A stretch of DNA of 64,000 nt from Nectonema munidae (Eukaryota; Nematomorpha; Nectonematoida; Nectonematidae): contig JAUIRK010000649.1 in NCBI GenBank assembly GCA_030549495.1, forward strand, positions 310,001-374,000, read 5' to 3'. Position numbers and translations under genes: made by a program. The notes beneath the pieces were generated by a model, which did not search any database, was not told the origin of the DNA, and saw only the letters and a program-made list of their open reading frames with translations. This document shows, piece by piece, positions 11,606-24,800 of this stretch. Every line of letters starts with the position of its first letter. Positions within the stretch are counted from its first letter, which is position 1.

Positions 11606-12234
11606 TTAAAAAATGTATCTGTAAATAATCTAATCATTCAATATTTATTTTTAAATTCAAGAGTAACATCAGATCCAACATACTTAAAATATAATTGATT
11701 CTTAAACTAACACAGAATCATGTTGGAAATTTATAGAAAAAACTCATTCATCTACTTTTTTCACTCACAAGATATAACTAAATGAGTCTCAAGAAGAAAA
11801 GTTAGAACAATTTAAGTAAAGGTCAATTGAAAAAAAATTAGTAACCTATTAAATAGGCGGTAAAAATATTTCAGAAAATATGTTAATAAAACTTTTTAGA
11901 ATATATCTAAATGTTGCTAACATAAATTTAATTTGAAAATATTAAAAAAAAATAATACAAGAAACTTTAGGTAGCTTTTTGGGTTCAGGATTTTTTCCCA
12001 CCATTGTTACTATAAAATATTAACTAAATTATTTTTCAGAAAATATATTTAATAATGTTTTGCCATTTTACCAAGATGTTTTTGTAGTTGAAATAATAAA
12101 AATATTTTTTTTTAAAAATATATTTTTGTAAACATATTAGAGAAATTTTAATAGAAGCTTTTTTATTGGCTTTGGATAATGATGGTAAATTCATCTACAT
12201 TTTAAATTGATCCTTCTTCGATTCACTTCTATTC

Positions 12235-13110
12235 TAGGCTTAAAACTTTTAAACTTTATCATGTTTTCAGGCATTCTAGTCATCTTTATTTCAGCCTTCC
12301 TTTTTCTTTTCATCTTTATTTCGATTTTCATCACTCTTATTCCCACATAATCTTAATTCGTTCTTACCATATGGCAGTACCATATAAGCTTTTAATTCTC
12401 TTGGTTTCAATTTTATCTTTTCTTCTCCTTCACAATCATCCCATCATCCTTATTCTGCAATATCCCTTTTTCTTTTGAAACATTTTCAACCAAGTCTCTG
12501 CTAAGTACATCATTTCTAGTCTCAATTCTTTTTTATAAACATTGTGCTTCAGTTCATTTTCCAGTTCAACCATACTGCTTTCATACGTTGTTTTATTTTC
12601 ACCACTAGCTCGCCATTTTCTGCTATAGTTGATTACAAATATTTGAATGTATTGACTTCGTTCAACCCTTCTGCTTGTAGTCTTACATTTTGATTATCAA
12701 TTTGACTCAAACTAAGGTACACCATCTTTCTAAAGGTAAAATTTAAACTTCTGTTCCCAATCTCTTTTCTTAACTTGTCCGACTTCTTTTCCAATACATG
12801 TTGATCATTGGCACATAAGACGATGCCAAAAAAACATACACCATGTTGATGTATGTCTGATATCTCGTGTTATGATATACAAAACTATGTTGAAAAAAAG
12901 GGCTATAGACTCCGGATAAAGACAAACTTTTAGTATTGAATGACTTCAACTTCTGTGACACTTCTTTCTTTCTCTAGCACCTCTATAGCTCTTAACGTTA
13001 GGTTCGATCGTATACTTTCTCCAGGTCGATGAAAATAATGTACAATTCTTTCTGACTCACTTGAATTGTCTTAAAGCAAATTCTGTTATCGCATATGTAA
13101 ATTTTTGATT
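12235..13110 (-). mobile_element. decayed LINE reverse-transcriptase fragment
   Basis: On the minus strand the reading starts near 13090 with QVSQKELYIIFIDLEKVYDR, which is RT motif A (F.DLEKAYDR). It passes a stretch of similar spacing, then an ADD-like remnant near 12800 and FRKMVYLSLSQ, LQAEGLNEVNTFKYL near 12650-12740, the segment that follows the YADD box in many LINEs. It then ends with a very decayed tail to about 12240. Several frame changes are needed. Confidence 0.65.
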
Positions 13111-13129
13111 AGGGATTCCATTCTCGGAT

Positions 13130-13440
13130 TTCATTTTTATCGTGAAGCTCTAAATATTTTTACCGTTTGGTATTATTATGGCGACGTGATTCTAACATCG
13201 TTTGTTATTAAGCGAACATAAGAAATTAAGATTTGTTTCCCAGGTTGGATCGTTCTTGTTAAGATTCTTTAGAACACATAGCTTTATTCATATATTTGAA
13301 ACATATTCTTGTAAAATAATATTTATGAAGACATATTTATGCAGTACAAGAGGTGTTTGTTAGGTTTTTATTCGGATGGAAAATCTAGGTAGATCTTGGA
13401 CTCAAATATACGGGCGCTATGATGATATACGTAAGGAGGG
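13130..13440. repeat. interspersed repeat, copy A (partner at 45850-46195)
   Basis: This shares an ordered set of phrases with 45850-46195: ATTCTAACATCG against ATTCTACGTGG, TTTGTTTCCCA, ATTCTTGTAAAATAATAT, GGATGGAAA, AGACTTGGACTCA-like text, and GGAACGTCAAA against TGAACGCCACA. No protein coding is seen. Class unknown; a solo LTR is possible, but no clear ends were found. Confidence 0.5.
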
Positions 13441-15535
13441 GTCGGAACGTCAAAAATAATTCTTATATTAACTTAAAAAAATCAAGCTAGAAAAAGTCCT
13501 CTGAAAAAAAAATTACACCCTTCCTCCTCCTCCTATGAAAATTCAGGCTAGAAAATATCCCAAAAAATTTGCCCCTTGGAAAAAATTCCCCTTTCCGCGG
13601 AAACCCCATTTCGCAATTTTTTTTATGAGTTTCTCACCGAATCGATCAGATCTAAACAATCTAACAAGTAAAAGCTTTTGTAAGTTTGGCCAAAATTCTG
13701 GCACTTAAAATTTTTGTTTCCAAATTAGGTTAATGACTTTTTGCTCAAGATACCTTTTCGTGAAAATAATTTTTAACCCATTATGAACTAACTCATTTAT
13801 TAATTTACTGGTTTGATTCTTGATGGTCTGGGCTTCAAATCTACGCTTCATTGTAAATTCATTTTGCATTGTTCGACATAAACTGCGCAAATTTTGTTCA
13901 GTTCGAAATTTCATAAAAAAAATATTAAAATTTTTTCTAAATGTTTTTTGTGTTTAATAGTTAATTCTTCTATTTCTTAAATGTAGAATTTCTTAGTTAT
14001 TAATATTTTCAAATTTATTTTATTTAAAATATATAAAATTTATTCATAAATTAATATTTTTTTTAAATCAAAGAATCTATTACTTTTCTAAATTTTCTTT
14101 TAAATTGTTTTTAGAGAGTCTCATAAAATGTTAAAAAATTATCAAAATGAGCAAACATGCTTCAAATCTTTAGATGTAGAATAGATAAGTTTTTAGATTG
14201 GTCCATATTATTACAAATATTCAATTCAGTTTCGGGTAGAATTTGTGTTTTATTCAAGGTAACCTGAAATTCTTAAAAATGTCAAAATTATGTTTGTTAT
14301 TCTTAGTCTTACTGATGAACATCATGACATTTGTTCTATTTTAAGAATCTCAATTTTCTCTTTTAAATAGACTTGGTTCTAAAATGAGGAAGGGTATCAA
14401 ATCTATAAACGTCAAGATAAGTGAGTTAGGTAGGCTTCCAGATAAATACGTAGATAGAACTTATAATACGTAACGTCATAGGAGGAAGCAGAGATAATTG
14501 TTTAATTGTGTTACAAAATGGTAAATGGAGGGGAGAAGGGTTTCTTCAAAAAGGAAGACCAATTGGAAACGTTTTTTTGCCACCACCAATACCATTGAGA
14601 ATTTAAATAGGAGGTCCATTTATTCATGAAATTAGTTCAAAAGATCAACTTTGTTCACAACAAAACTTCTATCACAATTATCTAGCAACGAATAGTGGTT
14701 GAGCCTATTATAACTAAACATTCAATTAATAATGCCAGCTGATTATTATAGTGTTCTCAGAAAAAGTTTGTTAATTATGTGGTATTTATAGGCCGAGTTA
14801 CGCTGCCCTATTAGCCATAAAAAATATAGATGTAATCACATTGGTATAGCATTGCTAGAGATGAAGAAACTTGCTCGTTGAATATATAGGAGATAAATAA
14901 CCAGTTTTAAATCATTTTGATATCTTAATGAATCATCTAAACTAAAAATAAATTATACATTTTAATTGATAATAATCAAATGAGAGAAAGTTAGAGATGG
15001 GATTAGAAAGGGATATGGGTGGCTGAGGGAGGAGGTTTGTCTCAGGCATGGTTACTATGTGATAGAAGAGAAATGCTGTTGGAGTGCTGAGGGGGAGGGG
15101 GGGGGGAGGGTGATTATGTTGTTATACATGTGGTTCAATGGGGAGCGTTGCTGAAATTTTGCATTAGGTAGCATGTATGTTTATTATGTTTTTTACAGCA
15201 ACCGACTGAGGAAAAGCTACAAGCATAGGTTTTAGTAAAGTTTAAAAGCAATTCGATAGCCTCAATTTAAAGAACTGCAAATTTTATGTTTCCGTTTTTA
15301 TGCTGTATCAAAGTTAGTGTTCGGTATATGTCTAGATTTTATTCATGTCACGCAGACTACATGTCTGGTTATTAGTATTATATGTTTTAAAGGGATATGT
15401 GTCGGAGTCGGACTTCTTAACTATAAAAAATAGTTTTTTCAAGTAATAAATTTTTTGCCTAATATATTCATCATTCCGTTTATTATTTTTTCATTTTCTC
15501 ATAAATTATTATCTACATATTTTTGATTATTTCAG
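13441..15535. other. AT-rich region upstream of Ola1
   Basis: No gene or clear repeat is seen, apart from a G-rich run at about 15089-15112. The promoter and 5' UTR exon of Ola1 should lie here, but no decisive TATA or initiator was recognised. A TTTCAG at 15530-15535 just before the start codon could be the acceptor of a 5' UTR intron. Confidence 0.55.
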
Positions 15536-15554
15536 ATAATTGTAGCTTTTGACA

Positions 15555-15809
15555 ATGGCGCCTTCAAAGAAAGACCATCCTGGAGATAGTAAGAAAGCCA
15601 CATTGATAGGAAGATTTGGCACTTCGTTGAAGATTGGTATTGTTGGCTTGCCGAATGTAGGCAAGTCAACATTTTTCAACGTTTTAACGAAATCGCAGAT
15701 TCCTGCTGAAAATTATCCCTTCTGTACCATAGATCCCAATGAGAGTCGTGTTCCTGTTCCGGATGAAAGATTCCATTTTTTATGCAATTACCATAAACCG
15801 GCTAGCAAG
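15555..15809 (+). CDS. Ola1: Ola1 coding exon 1 (P-loop)
   Basis: 85 codons from [14 protein letters not shown] to KPASK, with the donor AAG|GTAATA. It carries [20 protein letters not shown] and [18 protein letters not shown]. An in-frame TTG two codons upstream is not a likely start. Confidence 0.97.
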
Positions 15810-18800
15810 GTAATAAACTCATTCTTCACTAGTGTGTCAGAAATCACTTCTTAGTGGATTTTGAATAACTAGGCACGCCACCAGAACAGATTTTTATTCA
15901 CAACATTTGAATGTAAAAAATATTTAGTTCCACTGTTATATCTTATTACGCGAATATAATTGCTAAAATCATATGATGATGGGAGACGCTTATCATGATG
16001 ATGAGATGATGATAATGATGATGATGACGATTATTTTAGTAATAACAGAAAACGCTTTTTTGTAGATTTAATTCAGAATAAGATAAAGACGCTTAAATAA
16101 TGCTAGAAGTGATGGATTATATATACACCTATAAAACAATGCCTTGGAGTCCAGAGTAAATGTGCATATTACAATTATGAATTATAACAGATTCCTGAAG
16201 CAATGACTTGATCAGTACAATTTCCCCCTTCAAAAAATCATCTAATAAATGAATCTAAGAGGAGGTTTTCTTTCCCTTTGGGGGTATCTTTCTTTTGCTG
16301 ATAGAGCCATATCTGAGTCTTTTTCTGAATGTGGGGAAGAGTTTTGGCTTTCGTCAGAAGTTGTTGAATGTCAGGACTTTTTTCTTTACAGCTTTCTTCC
16401 TTGCCTCGGGAAAGGAGCCAAATCTCTCAAGGAAACATTTCTTGTTGATCCTTATTTAGTCTTGTGCCAACCAAGTCGGTAGCGAAGTGCCATTTCCTGT
16501 TTTTCAAGGAAAGAAACATTCTTTCATGAGGAGTAGAGTTGATAGATGTGCAATACAAAGATCTTACTGCATGAAGGCGAATATCTAAAACTTCTTCCCA
16601 GTACTTAGTATCTAAATTTTTATCACGCAAATTTAGGAGTATCGTTTTCCATATTATCCCGTCATACCTTTTAACTTGACTGTTTCCCGTTGGATTATAG
16701 GGTATAGAAGTAGTATGAGAAATATTATTGTTTAAAAAATATCTTGACATACAAATGCTTGAGCATTATCTGTACGTATTATTTCTGGAAACCCAAACAT
16801 GCAAAAAAGTTTTGTTAACGAATTTATTACACTTTGAGATTATCAATCTTTGCATTTATAAGCCCAAGTAAAACGTGAATACTCGTCCACCATCACTAGT
16901 ATATATTTAAACTGCGAACAAAATGCGAAAGGTCCTTTAACCCTATTAGTGCTGGGCAAAATTTGTCCGCTCAAGTGCTGGGGGGGGGGGGGGGCGTAAA
17001 GTGCCCCCCGCCTATTTTTCTCAGAGATTAATAAGTTTTTATAAATATTTTTAATGTTACATATATATTCCAATGATGCTAAATTCAGTGGTGATGTCCA
17101 TTTTTTATCAAAATCAATCAAACCTGTCAAAAAATTGATTTATATTTGACAGCTCATCTCAAAAAGGAACTTTTTATCTAAATAAGTATATAAAGTTTTT
17201 TACACATGTATACCAATTTTCAAGTATGCTGAATTCAGTGGTGATATTCATTTTTTATGAAAATCAATCAAACCTGTCAAAAAATTGATCTAAATGTGAC
17301 AGCTCATCTCAAAAAAGAACTTTTTATCTAAATAAGTATATAAAGTTTTTTACACATGTATACCCATTTTCAAGTAAGCTGAATTCAGTGGTGATATTCA
17401 TTTTTTATGAAAATCAATCAAACCTGTCAAAAAATTGATCTAAATGTGACAGCTCATCTCAAAAAGGAACTTTTTATATAAATAAGTATATAAAGTTTTT
17501 TACACATGTATACCCATTTTCAAATATGCTGAATTCAGTGGTGATATTTATTTTTTTATGAAAATCAATCAAACCTGTCAAAAAATTGATCTAAATGTGA
17601 CAGCTCATCTTAAAAAAGAAACTTTTTATCTAAATAATTATATAAAGTTTTTTTACACATGTATACCCATTTTCAAGTAAGCTGAATTCAGTGGTGATAT
17701 TCATTTTTTATGAAAATCAATCAAACCTGTCAAAAAATTTATCTAAATGTGACAGCTCATCTCAAAAAGGAACTTTTTATCTAAATAAGTATATAAAGTT
17801 TTTTACACATGTATACCCATTTTCAAGTAAGCTGAATTCAGTGGTGATATTCATTTTTTATGAAAATCAATCAAACCTGTCAAAAAATTGATCTAAATGT
17901 AACAGCCCATCTCAAAAAGAAACTTTTTATCTAAATAAGTATATAAAGTTTTTTACACATGTATACCCATTTTCAAATATGCTGAATTCAGTGGTGATAT
18001 TCATTTTTTTATGAAAATCATTCAAACCTGTCAAAAAAGTGATTTACATATGACAACTCATCTTAAAAAAGAAACTTTTTATCTAAATAATTATATAATG
18101 TTTTTTACACACATATACCCATTTTCAAGTAAGCTGTGTTTACTGGTTATATTCCTTTTTTTATATAAAAAATTAGTCAAACCTGACAAAATAATTTAAA
18201 TATTACAGCCCATGTCAAAATTAAAATTTTGATTCTTTTAAAGTTTTTTTATACATTTCAAGTATGCAGAATTTAATGGTGATGTTCATTTTTTATGAAA
18301 TCAATAAAACCTGTCAAAAAATCGATTAAACCAGTAAATCAATGTCAAATATATAAACATAAAAATAACTTCTACTTGCAGTATTTCTCTGGTAATTATT
18401 TTCTTAATTTATTTAATAAACCAACTTTAGGTGTTTAATTCACTCAAAATATTTTATTCTACAGTAACTTATGTAACTCGATAGGACCTCCATCTTTTCG
18501 GCTACAAATTCGTTATCGGCTCGTAGTCTCTACGTCATATTATAATTTACAGTATGTAATTTTGGTATTCATTCTATGATGATCCTTTTTTGGTAGCTCT
18601 TTTTTCATTAGAAATTTATATTCTTCAATGTGTGTTCGAAAATTTTTTTATAAGGATAAAATTACTTTTTTCCTCTCTCAAAGCATTCTGATTAAAGAAT
18701 CTTCTTGGTGATCTTAGACTTTTTTTATCAGTATCGTGTATTTTATTATCAAGCCTGAATATTTGTCAACCAATCTTATTTCAAAGGATTTTTTCTGATG

Positions 18801-21800
18801 AATCATTCGTGATGTTGATTGTTCAATTACAAAAAGTTGTCAACGTTCTTCATCTAAAAAATTATCTCTTTGACACAAAAGGAAAAAGATGGACAAATTC
18901 AATTTAAATTAAAAATATCTTGATAGTGACTAAATTCTCACATATTGGCACCTGTGCCATTTTTGATAAATCTGACCTATTCTAAATTTTCAGATTTCCT
19001 ACCCATCTTAGCTAAATGTTAACTGTAATCCTAGATGATAAGCTATAGATTTAAATATTTTTCATTTGTAAAAGAGGAACTTTTTTTCACAGTCAAAATC
19101 TTTTTTGAAGCATCTAATATTATATAATTAAACCACTTCCTAGTTCATTAGAACATTGTAGATCTTCCATTTAGTCAAGATACATATTTTTTTTAATTAT
19201 TTGTTTTGATCACATGTTCTCTTTTCAATTAGTTTTCAACTTTGTTCCTTCTCTCATACAAATTTTCAAAAGATTTTATAATACGTTTTATTTTTTTTAA
19301 TAAATATTTCATACCTAAGATGATTGTAGAAAGTATTATAAGCCAAAATATACAAAAAAAAAAGTATATTTTTACTATATACCTAATATGCAGCTATTTT
19401 TTGAAATTTTTTTACAGAACTGTTTTTCAGGCATACATTACTAATTCAATTGCCACTTCGAGATATTTTTTAACCGTATTATCCAAAAACCAGTACAGAA
19501 ATAAAATAAGCATAGTCGATTTGGTATAAAACAGATATTTTATTTTTTTGAAAATATTTTTGAAAACAGTATCTAGAAGTAAACCACAAATCTTATTCAA
19601 ACTTTCAGATATTTTAAAACCATAAATGCCAAACCTGAGTCCAAAAATGAAACCAGCATCTTCCATTTGGCATAAAAACACATATTTATTTAAATTTCAA
19701 AAATATTTCTGTTGACATTAGACGTAAATCGAACATTTGATTGATACTTTCAGACATTTAAAACCTCTAAATGCAAAAATGATTTCAGAAATAAAAATTA
19801 TCATGGTCGAATTGGTATAAAAACATATATTTAATTGTAAAATTTGAATGGATGTTTTTGGAGACAATTTTTAGAAGTAAACCGCAAATTTCATTAACAC
19901 TTATAAGTGTTTTCACATCCTAAATGTAAAAAATGAGTTCAGAAATGAAAACAACATGATTGATTTGGTATAAAAACATATATTTCATGTAAAATTGAGA
20001 GAATATTTTTGGAGATAGCTTTTAGAAGTTAGCCGCAAATTTGATTGACATTGACAGATATTTTAATACCTCTAAATGTGAAAAATGAGTTCAGAAATGA
20101 AAACAGCATCGTTGATTTGGTATAAAAACATATATTTTATTGTAAAATTTGAATGAATGTATTTGGAGACAATTTTTAGAAGTAAACCGCACATTTGATT
20201 AACACTTATTAGTGTTTTAATATCCTAAATGTAAAAAATGAGTTCAGAAATGAAAACAGCATGGCCGATTTAGTATAACACATATATTTTATTGTAAAAT
20301 TTGAATGAATGTTTTTGGAGATAATTTTTAGAAGTAAACCGCAAATTTGATTAATACTTATAAGTATTTTCAAATCCTAAATGTAAAAAATGAGTCCAGA
20401 AATGAAAACAGCATGACCGATTTAGTATAAAAACATATATTTTATGTAAAATTTGAAGGTATATTTTATTAGATATATTTTTGATCAATCAAAATTTTGA
20501 TTGACATTTTCTAAAAAGTAGCCGTGATTATTGAAAAAATTAAATATATAAAGTATTATGGGTTCTAAACTCTATATAATTATAAATTTTCAGGGTATTA
20601 TATAATATAGATCCTAAGTTATAAGGTTAAGTACAGATAATGTCAAAATTTTGTGAAAAATAAAATTTTTTTACTTTGATTGACAGTTTTGGACATGAAG
20701 GGGTCATTCAACTACCATGAAAATGGTTTCAAAAGATGCAGCTAGCGATTTTAGGAAAAGTCACAAAATTTGAAGGGATATGATTCAGCCAATTTTCTAC
20801 AATTAATTTTTTAACCAAGGGGGGGGGGCGTTTTATGCCCCCAGCACTAATAGGGTTAAACTCAACATTTAGCTTTTGAAATGGACATTGAGCATTAACA
20901 CAATGAAGATTTTTTGGGGTATAAAATTTGGGTTTTAGCTGAGCACAAATGAGAGCAATACTAGGAACACACGCAGAAGTTTTAGAACGACAAACTTTAC
21001 TAAATGACCTAATTTGTTGCACTTTCTGCACTATGAGTTGCGAGCAGGACAATTCGCATGCTGGTGACGTTGATTACCACAGAACCAACAAGAATCAATG
21101 AGTTGTTTGGATTTTTGATATAAGTTTTAGGTTGAACAATTGCGTTGATAGGATCTTCCACAATCAAGTTGGGATCTGTATGGATAGCTGCCGGCATTGA
21201 GTTGTCTGCGCCATAATCCGCAGAACTCTTGTAAGCAATCTCTAAAGACCTTGCAATTAAAATTGCTTTTTCAAATGATAACTTACTATCCTCCACCAAA
21301 CGCAAGCATTTATTCCGTTAATTAAAGATTCACAAATCATTTCTTCTCTATAATTTTCGGCAGTTGCGTCTTTAAAGTTGCAGTGCTTACTTAAATTCTG
21401 CAGCTCTTGAACAAATTCGTCGATGCTTTCTGCAACCTTTTGCTTTTTCGTAGCAAGAAGATGGCGCATGTAGAGATAATTTTTTCTTTTTACAAAAAAT
21501 TGATTCTAACTTCTCAAGAGCCAATTCAAATGCATTTATTGTCGATGTATTTGAAAATATGAGGTTTTATATGACAAAATAAAATATTAATTTTATTTGA
21601 ATTACTTTCCTGTATGTGTTCTAAAAAATTCTTAAAAAGAACTCGCCAATGCTTACACTGCTCGTATGAGTCTTCATCAGTAGGCTTGATTCTTAGAATA
21701 GGAGGTTTTAGGATTTTATCCATGAAAGTTGATCACTTTAGAAAAAAAGCACCTTTAATTGTAGCAATAACAGAAAACGCTTTATTGTAGATTAGATTCA

Positions 21801-24800
21801 GAATAAGATAGAGGTGCATGATGCTAGAAGTGATGAATATTAGCTAACTAGTGCGTATATACACACGTATAAAACAGTGCCTTGAAGTTCAGAATAAATG
21901 TGCAACATATTACAATTATAACAGATTCCTGAAGCAATGACTTGATCAGTACAATGATAATAATGATGATGCACTACCAACAACAAAATTGAAACTTCTT
22001 CTTTATCTACACCTTATCTCCAATTTGGGGGTCGGTGGCTAAGATCCGCTGTCTCCACATCTCTCTGTTAAGTGCGTCGTCTTCGTTAAGTCCTTAGTCG
22101 CTCCTTCGGCCAATCCTTCCATCTCTTTCGTTGTCTGCTTCTGCTTCTTTTTCCGTCCACTTATTTTTCCAGATCTTGGCGCACCACATCTTCTTGCTTC
22201 TTTCTTAAAACATGCCCGTGCCACTGCAACTTACTACGTTCTGCTACAGCCAACGCACTTACCTCTACGCCCGTCTTTCTTCTAATCTCTTCGTTTCTTA
22301 ACAACAAAATTGAAACGATCACCACCAAATCATCTAAACGAAATGCCTTTAGTAGATGTACTTTTATGATAATTTATATAGTTTCTATAATATCTTTTTT
22401 CTTGAAATCTTCCACCTATTTTTGTCATGAACTTTTTTAGGTGGCCAGAAAACCCGCTTTTAGAAAACTTGGTAATGTTAGGTTATATTAAAGATAGATA
22501 TCCTATATCGATCTGCCGTATCTTGTTGTGGGCGTATATGATTAAAGAAACCGTTGCCGATTTCTTCGGGTTTGCCTCGGCTTTATGACCTGTCTAACAA
22601 AAGGTTATTTTATAAAAAAAAATGTATAATATACAAGTGGTTTAAAGAAAAGAAGTAAAAAACACATAGATTATTATATATTAACCTGATTGTACATTTT
22701 GCATATATATGAGGTTTTTTTCAATAACTGGGGGCCTATTTCTTCAGTAGGGGCCATGGACCTGTGGCTGCATCTCCAATAGCCGCTATGTTAATCTATC
22801 CCTGCAGATATCATGTCTCAATTAATCCTATATAAGCAATTATACATTTAATTTGCCTTTTTGAAGCTTTTTTAGAGGACTTGATCATTTAATACTGTTT
22901 CAGACGTTATTATTCAATGTGAATTTGAAACTAAGTTTCGCGAGAACAAATTTTCGGAGACTTAGCTCCCATTTTAGAAAATTAATTAATCGGATAAAAT
23001 ATTAACTTCATTAATTAACGGTTTTGTGCTCAACTTTGGTACTAGTGTGTAATGAGACTCATTTCTCATGTTTGACTCTAATTTGTTTTACATTTTTTGC
23101 CTACTGTATTTTTCTATATTAACCGCAAAATGACAAAATTGAATTGCAAAAAGACAAATTAGAACTAAAATGGCATATATCGTATTCAAATTAGAGTCGT
23201 CCATGTTATATCTGGTCTAAAATAGAATTTATTTTTTAGGTTCCCGCCTTTTTAAACGTAGTGGACATTGCTGGCTTAGTGAAGGGCGCGTCTGAAGGTC
23301 AAGGCTTGGGCAATGCCTTTCTTTCCCACATTTCAGCGTGTGATGCCATCTTTCACATGATTCGCATTTTTGAGGATAGCGAAGTAACTCACACCGAAGG
23401 TGAAGTCGAACCTTGCCGAGATTTGGCGATTATTTACGATGAGTTGCGACTTAAAGTAATTTTTCCTTCTATCAAGCATTCATGATTATTCTATTGGAAT
23501 TTTATCCAAGTTATGTGAAGGAATGTGGGCGTTTCTAGAATTAAGACTAGTGTTTCTCAAAGGATATGCCTAATCATCACATTGTCAATCACCCCCATAA
23601 AATTGTGATACCTATGATTCAATCTAATGAAATATTCTAAATTATTGGAGATAATGTGCGATTAAGATAATTTTTTTTGTTCTACGTTGAAAAAAGCAAA
23701 ATATTTTGGATATTCTTATTCGTGTTATAAAGAAGAAGGAATTCTATAGTTTACGTATATTGTATCTATTATCTTTTTGGCATACCAAATCTGTTACATT
23801 TCAAAATATAACAAAAATTTCAGATATTTTACATAACGGTATGCTATCATTTATAAAAAAAAATTCAGATATATATATCAGAGAATTTTTGAGAAATTTA
23901 TGTTTAAAATATACTTAAAGTTATCTGGTTTTTTGAATGAGAGAATCAAAATGAGATTTGAAGCTAACCCTAACTCTAACCCATACCACTTATAGAATAA
24001 ACTTTAGATGGCCAATGGTAATTATTTCCAATTACCTTGATATGGCTGCTGTATTCATTATCATGAATACAAACTGTCCTGATCAATATAACTCTAAAGA
24101 CGGTGGAAGAAAACAGGTCCTTAGAAAACTAGCTTCTAGTCTTGCTGAAACATCCATGAAAATAAGAGCACAAAGCGATCAAATACCGCAAGAAATAAAA
24201 CTTATCTTGCAATCTTATGGTTTTGTGAAAGAACAAGGTGCTTCCTCCTCACAAAGTTCCAAAAGAAAAGCTTGTTTTTATTCCAACTGTAAAAGCAGAT
24301 TTTTTGAAGTATGTGAAAAATGTCAACAAAACACCTGCAACAAGCATGCAAAAAAGTTTGACAAAGCTCCTTTTCTATGTCTCAATAAAGACTTTGATAT
24401 TTCCATATTTTTTTATTTTGAAGATTGTTTTACATTCATTTCATTTAAGTTCACTCTCAATTAAAGTTTGACAAGTTTTTTCCATTTCATAGACAAAAAA
24501 TTTCATGCAAAATAAAAAGAATCTTCTGAACCCCTGTTCAATTTTTTTATAAAATTTAATTCAAGTTTGTTTAATTTAACTTTTCAGACCCTCATAATTG
24601 CAGCAATCAGCTTTTAATCAGCGTAGTCACGCTTTTTATTCACACCATGGCCGCAGCGGCCCTGTTTGACCATGCGAGGGTATATTTTCATACCATTTGT
24701 CATTACAATGTTAAAAAAGAAGTTGTATTAAATTTTTTTTTTTTTATTATTATTTTATCCACGATGCTTAAATTTAAATTAGGAGCACACATGCTTACAA

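Larger units (their letters stand above)
16941..20855. mobile_element. 3.9 kb non-autonomous piggyBac-like element, nested in the LTR fossil
   Basis: TTAA at 16937-16940 and at 20856-20859 flank a perfect 16-bp inverted repeat, CCCTATTAGTGCTGGG at each end. A TTAA target with ends starting CCC is the piggyBac signature. Just inside both ends is a G-run followed by a GCGT/GCAT and C-run, so each end could fold into a G/C stem (left 16974-17012, right 20819-20845). The left end also repeats AAGTGCTGGG about 20 bases inside. The interior codes for nothing recognisable. It holds two tandem arrays of about 150 bp period (17036-18350 and about 19400-20480) with AT-rich sequence between. The insertion splits the integrase-like part of the LTR fossil, so it is younger than that element. 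Mobilisation would need a transposase from elsewhere. Confidence 0.85.
16037..21953 (-). mobile_element. fossil Ty3/gypsy-like LTR retrotransposon in Ola1 intron 1
   Basis: Two related LTRs of about 185-192 bp lie at 16037-16219 and 21762-21953. A purine-rich tract (GAAGGGGGAAA read on the minus strand) sits directly inside the left, i.e. 3', LTR at 16220-16231. Parts recognised on the minus strand are a gag-like region (about 21720 down to 21000) with zinc-knuckle-type cysteines, and integrase-like sequence near 20870-20960, 16860-16940 and 16440-16760. I see no convincing reverse transcriptase or RNase H part. A 3.9 kb TTAA element is inserted within the integrase-like part, so the LTR element itself is only about 2 kb. 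It sits in a (GAT)-rich tract on both sides. By eye the LTRs match at roughly 85-90%, so it is old. It is broken, with many breaks. Confidence 0.8.

Noticed and set aside
17691-18199. Repeated short plus-strand frames
   Set aside because: They come from the tandem array units and repeat with its period. They do not look like a gene.
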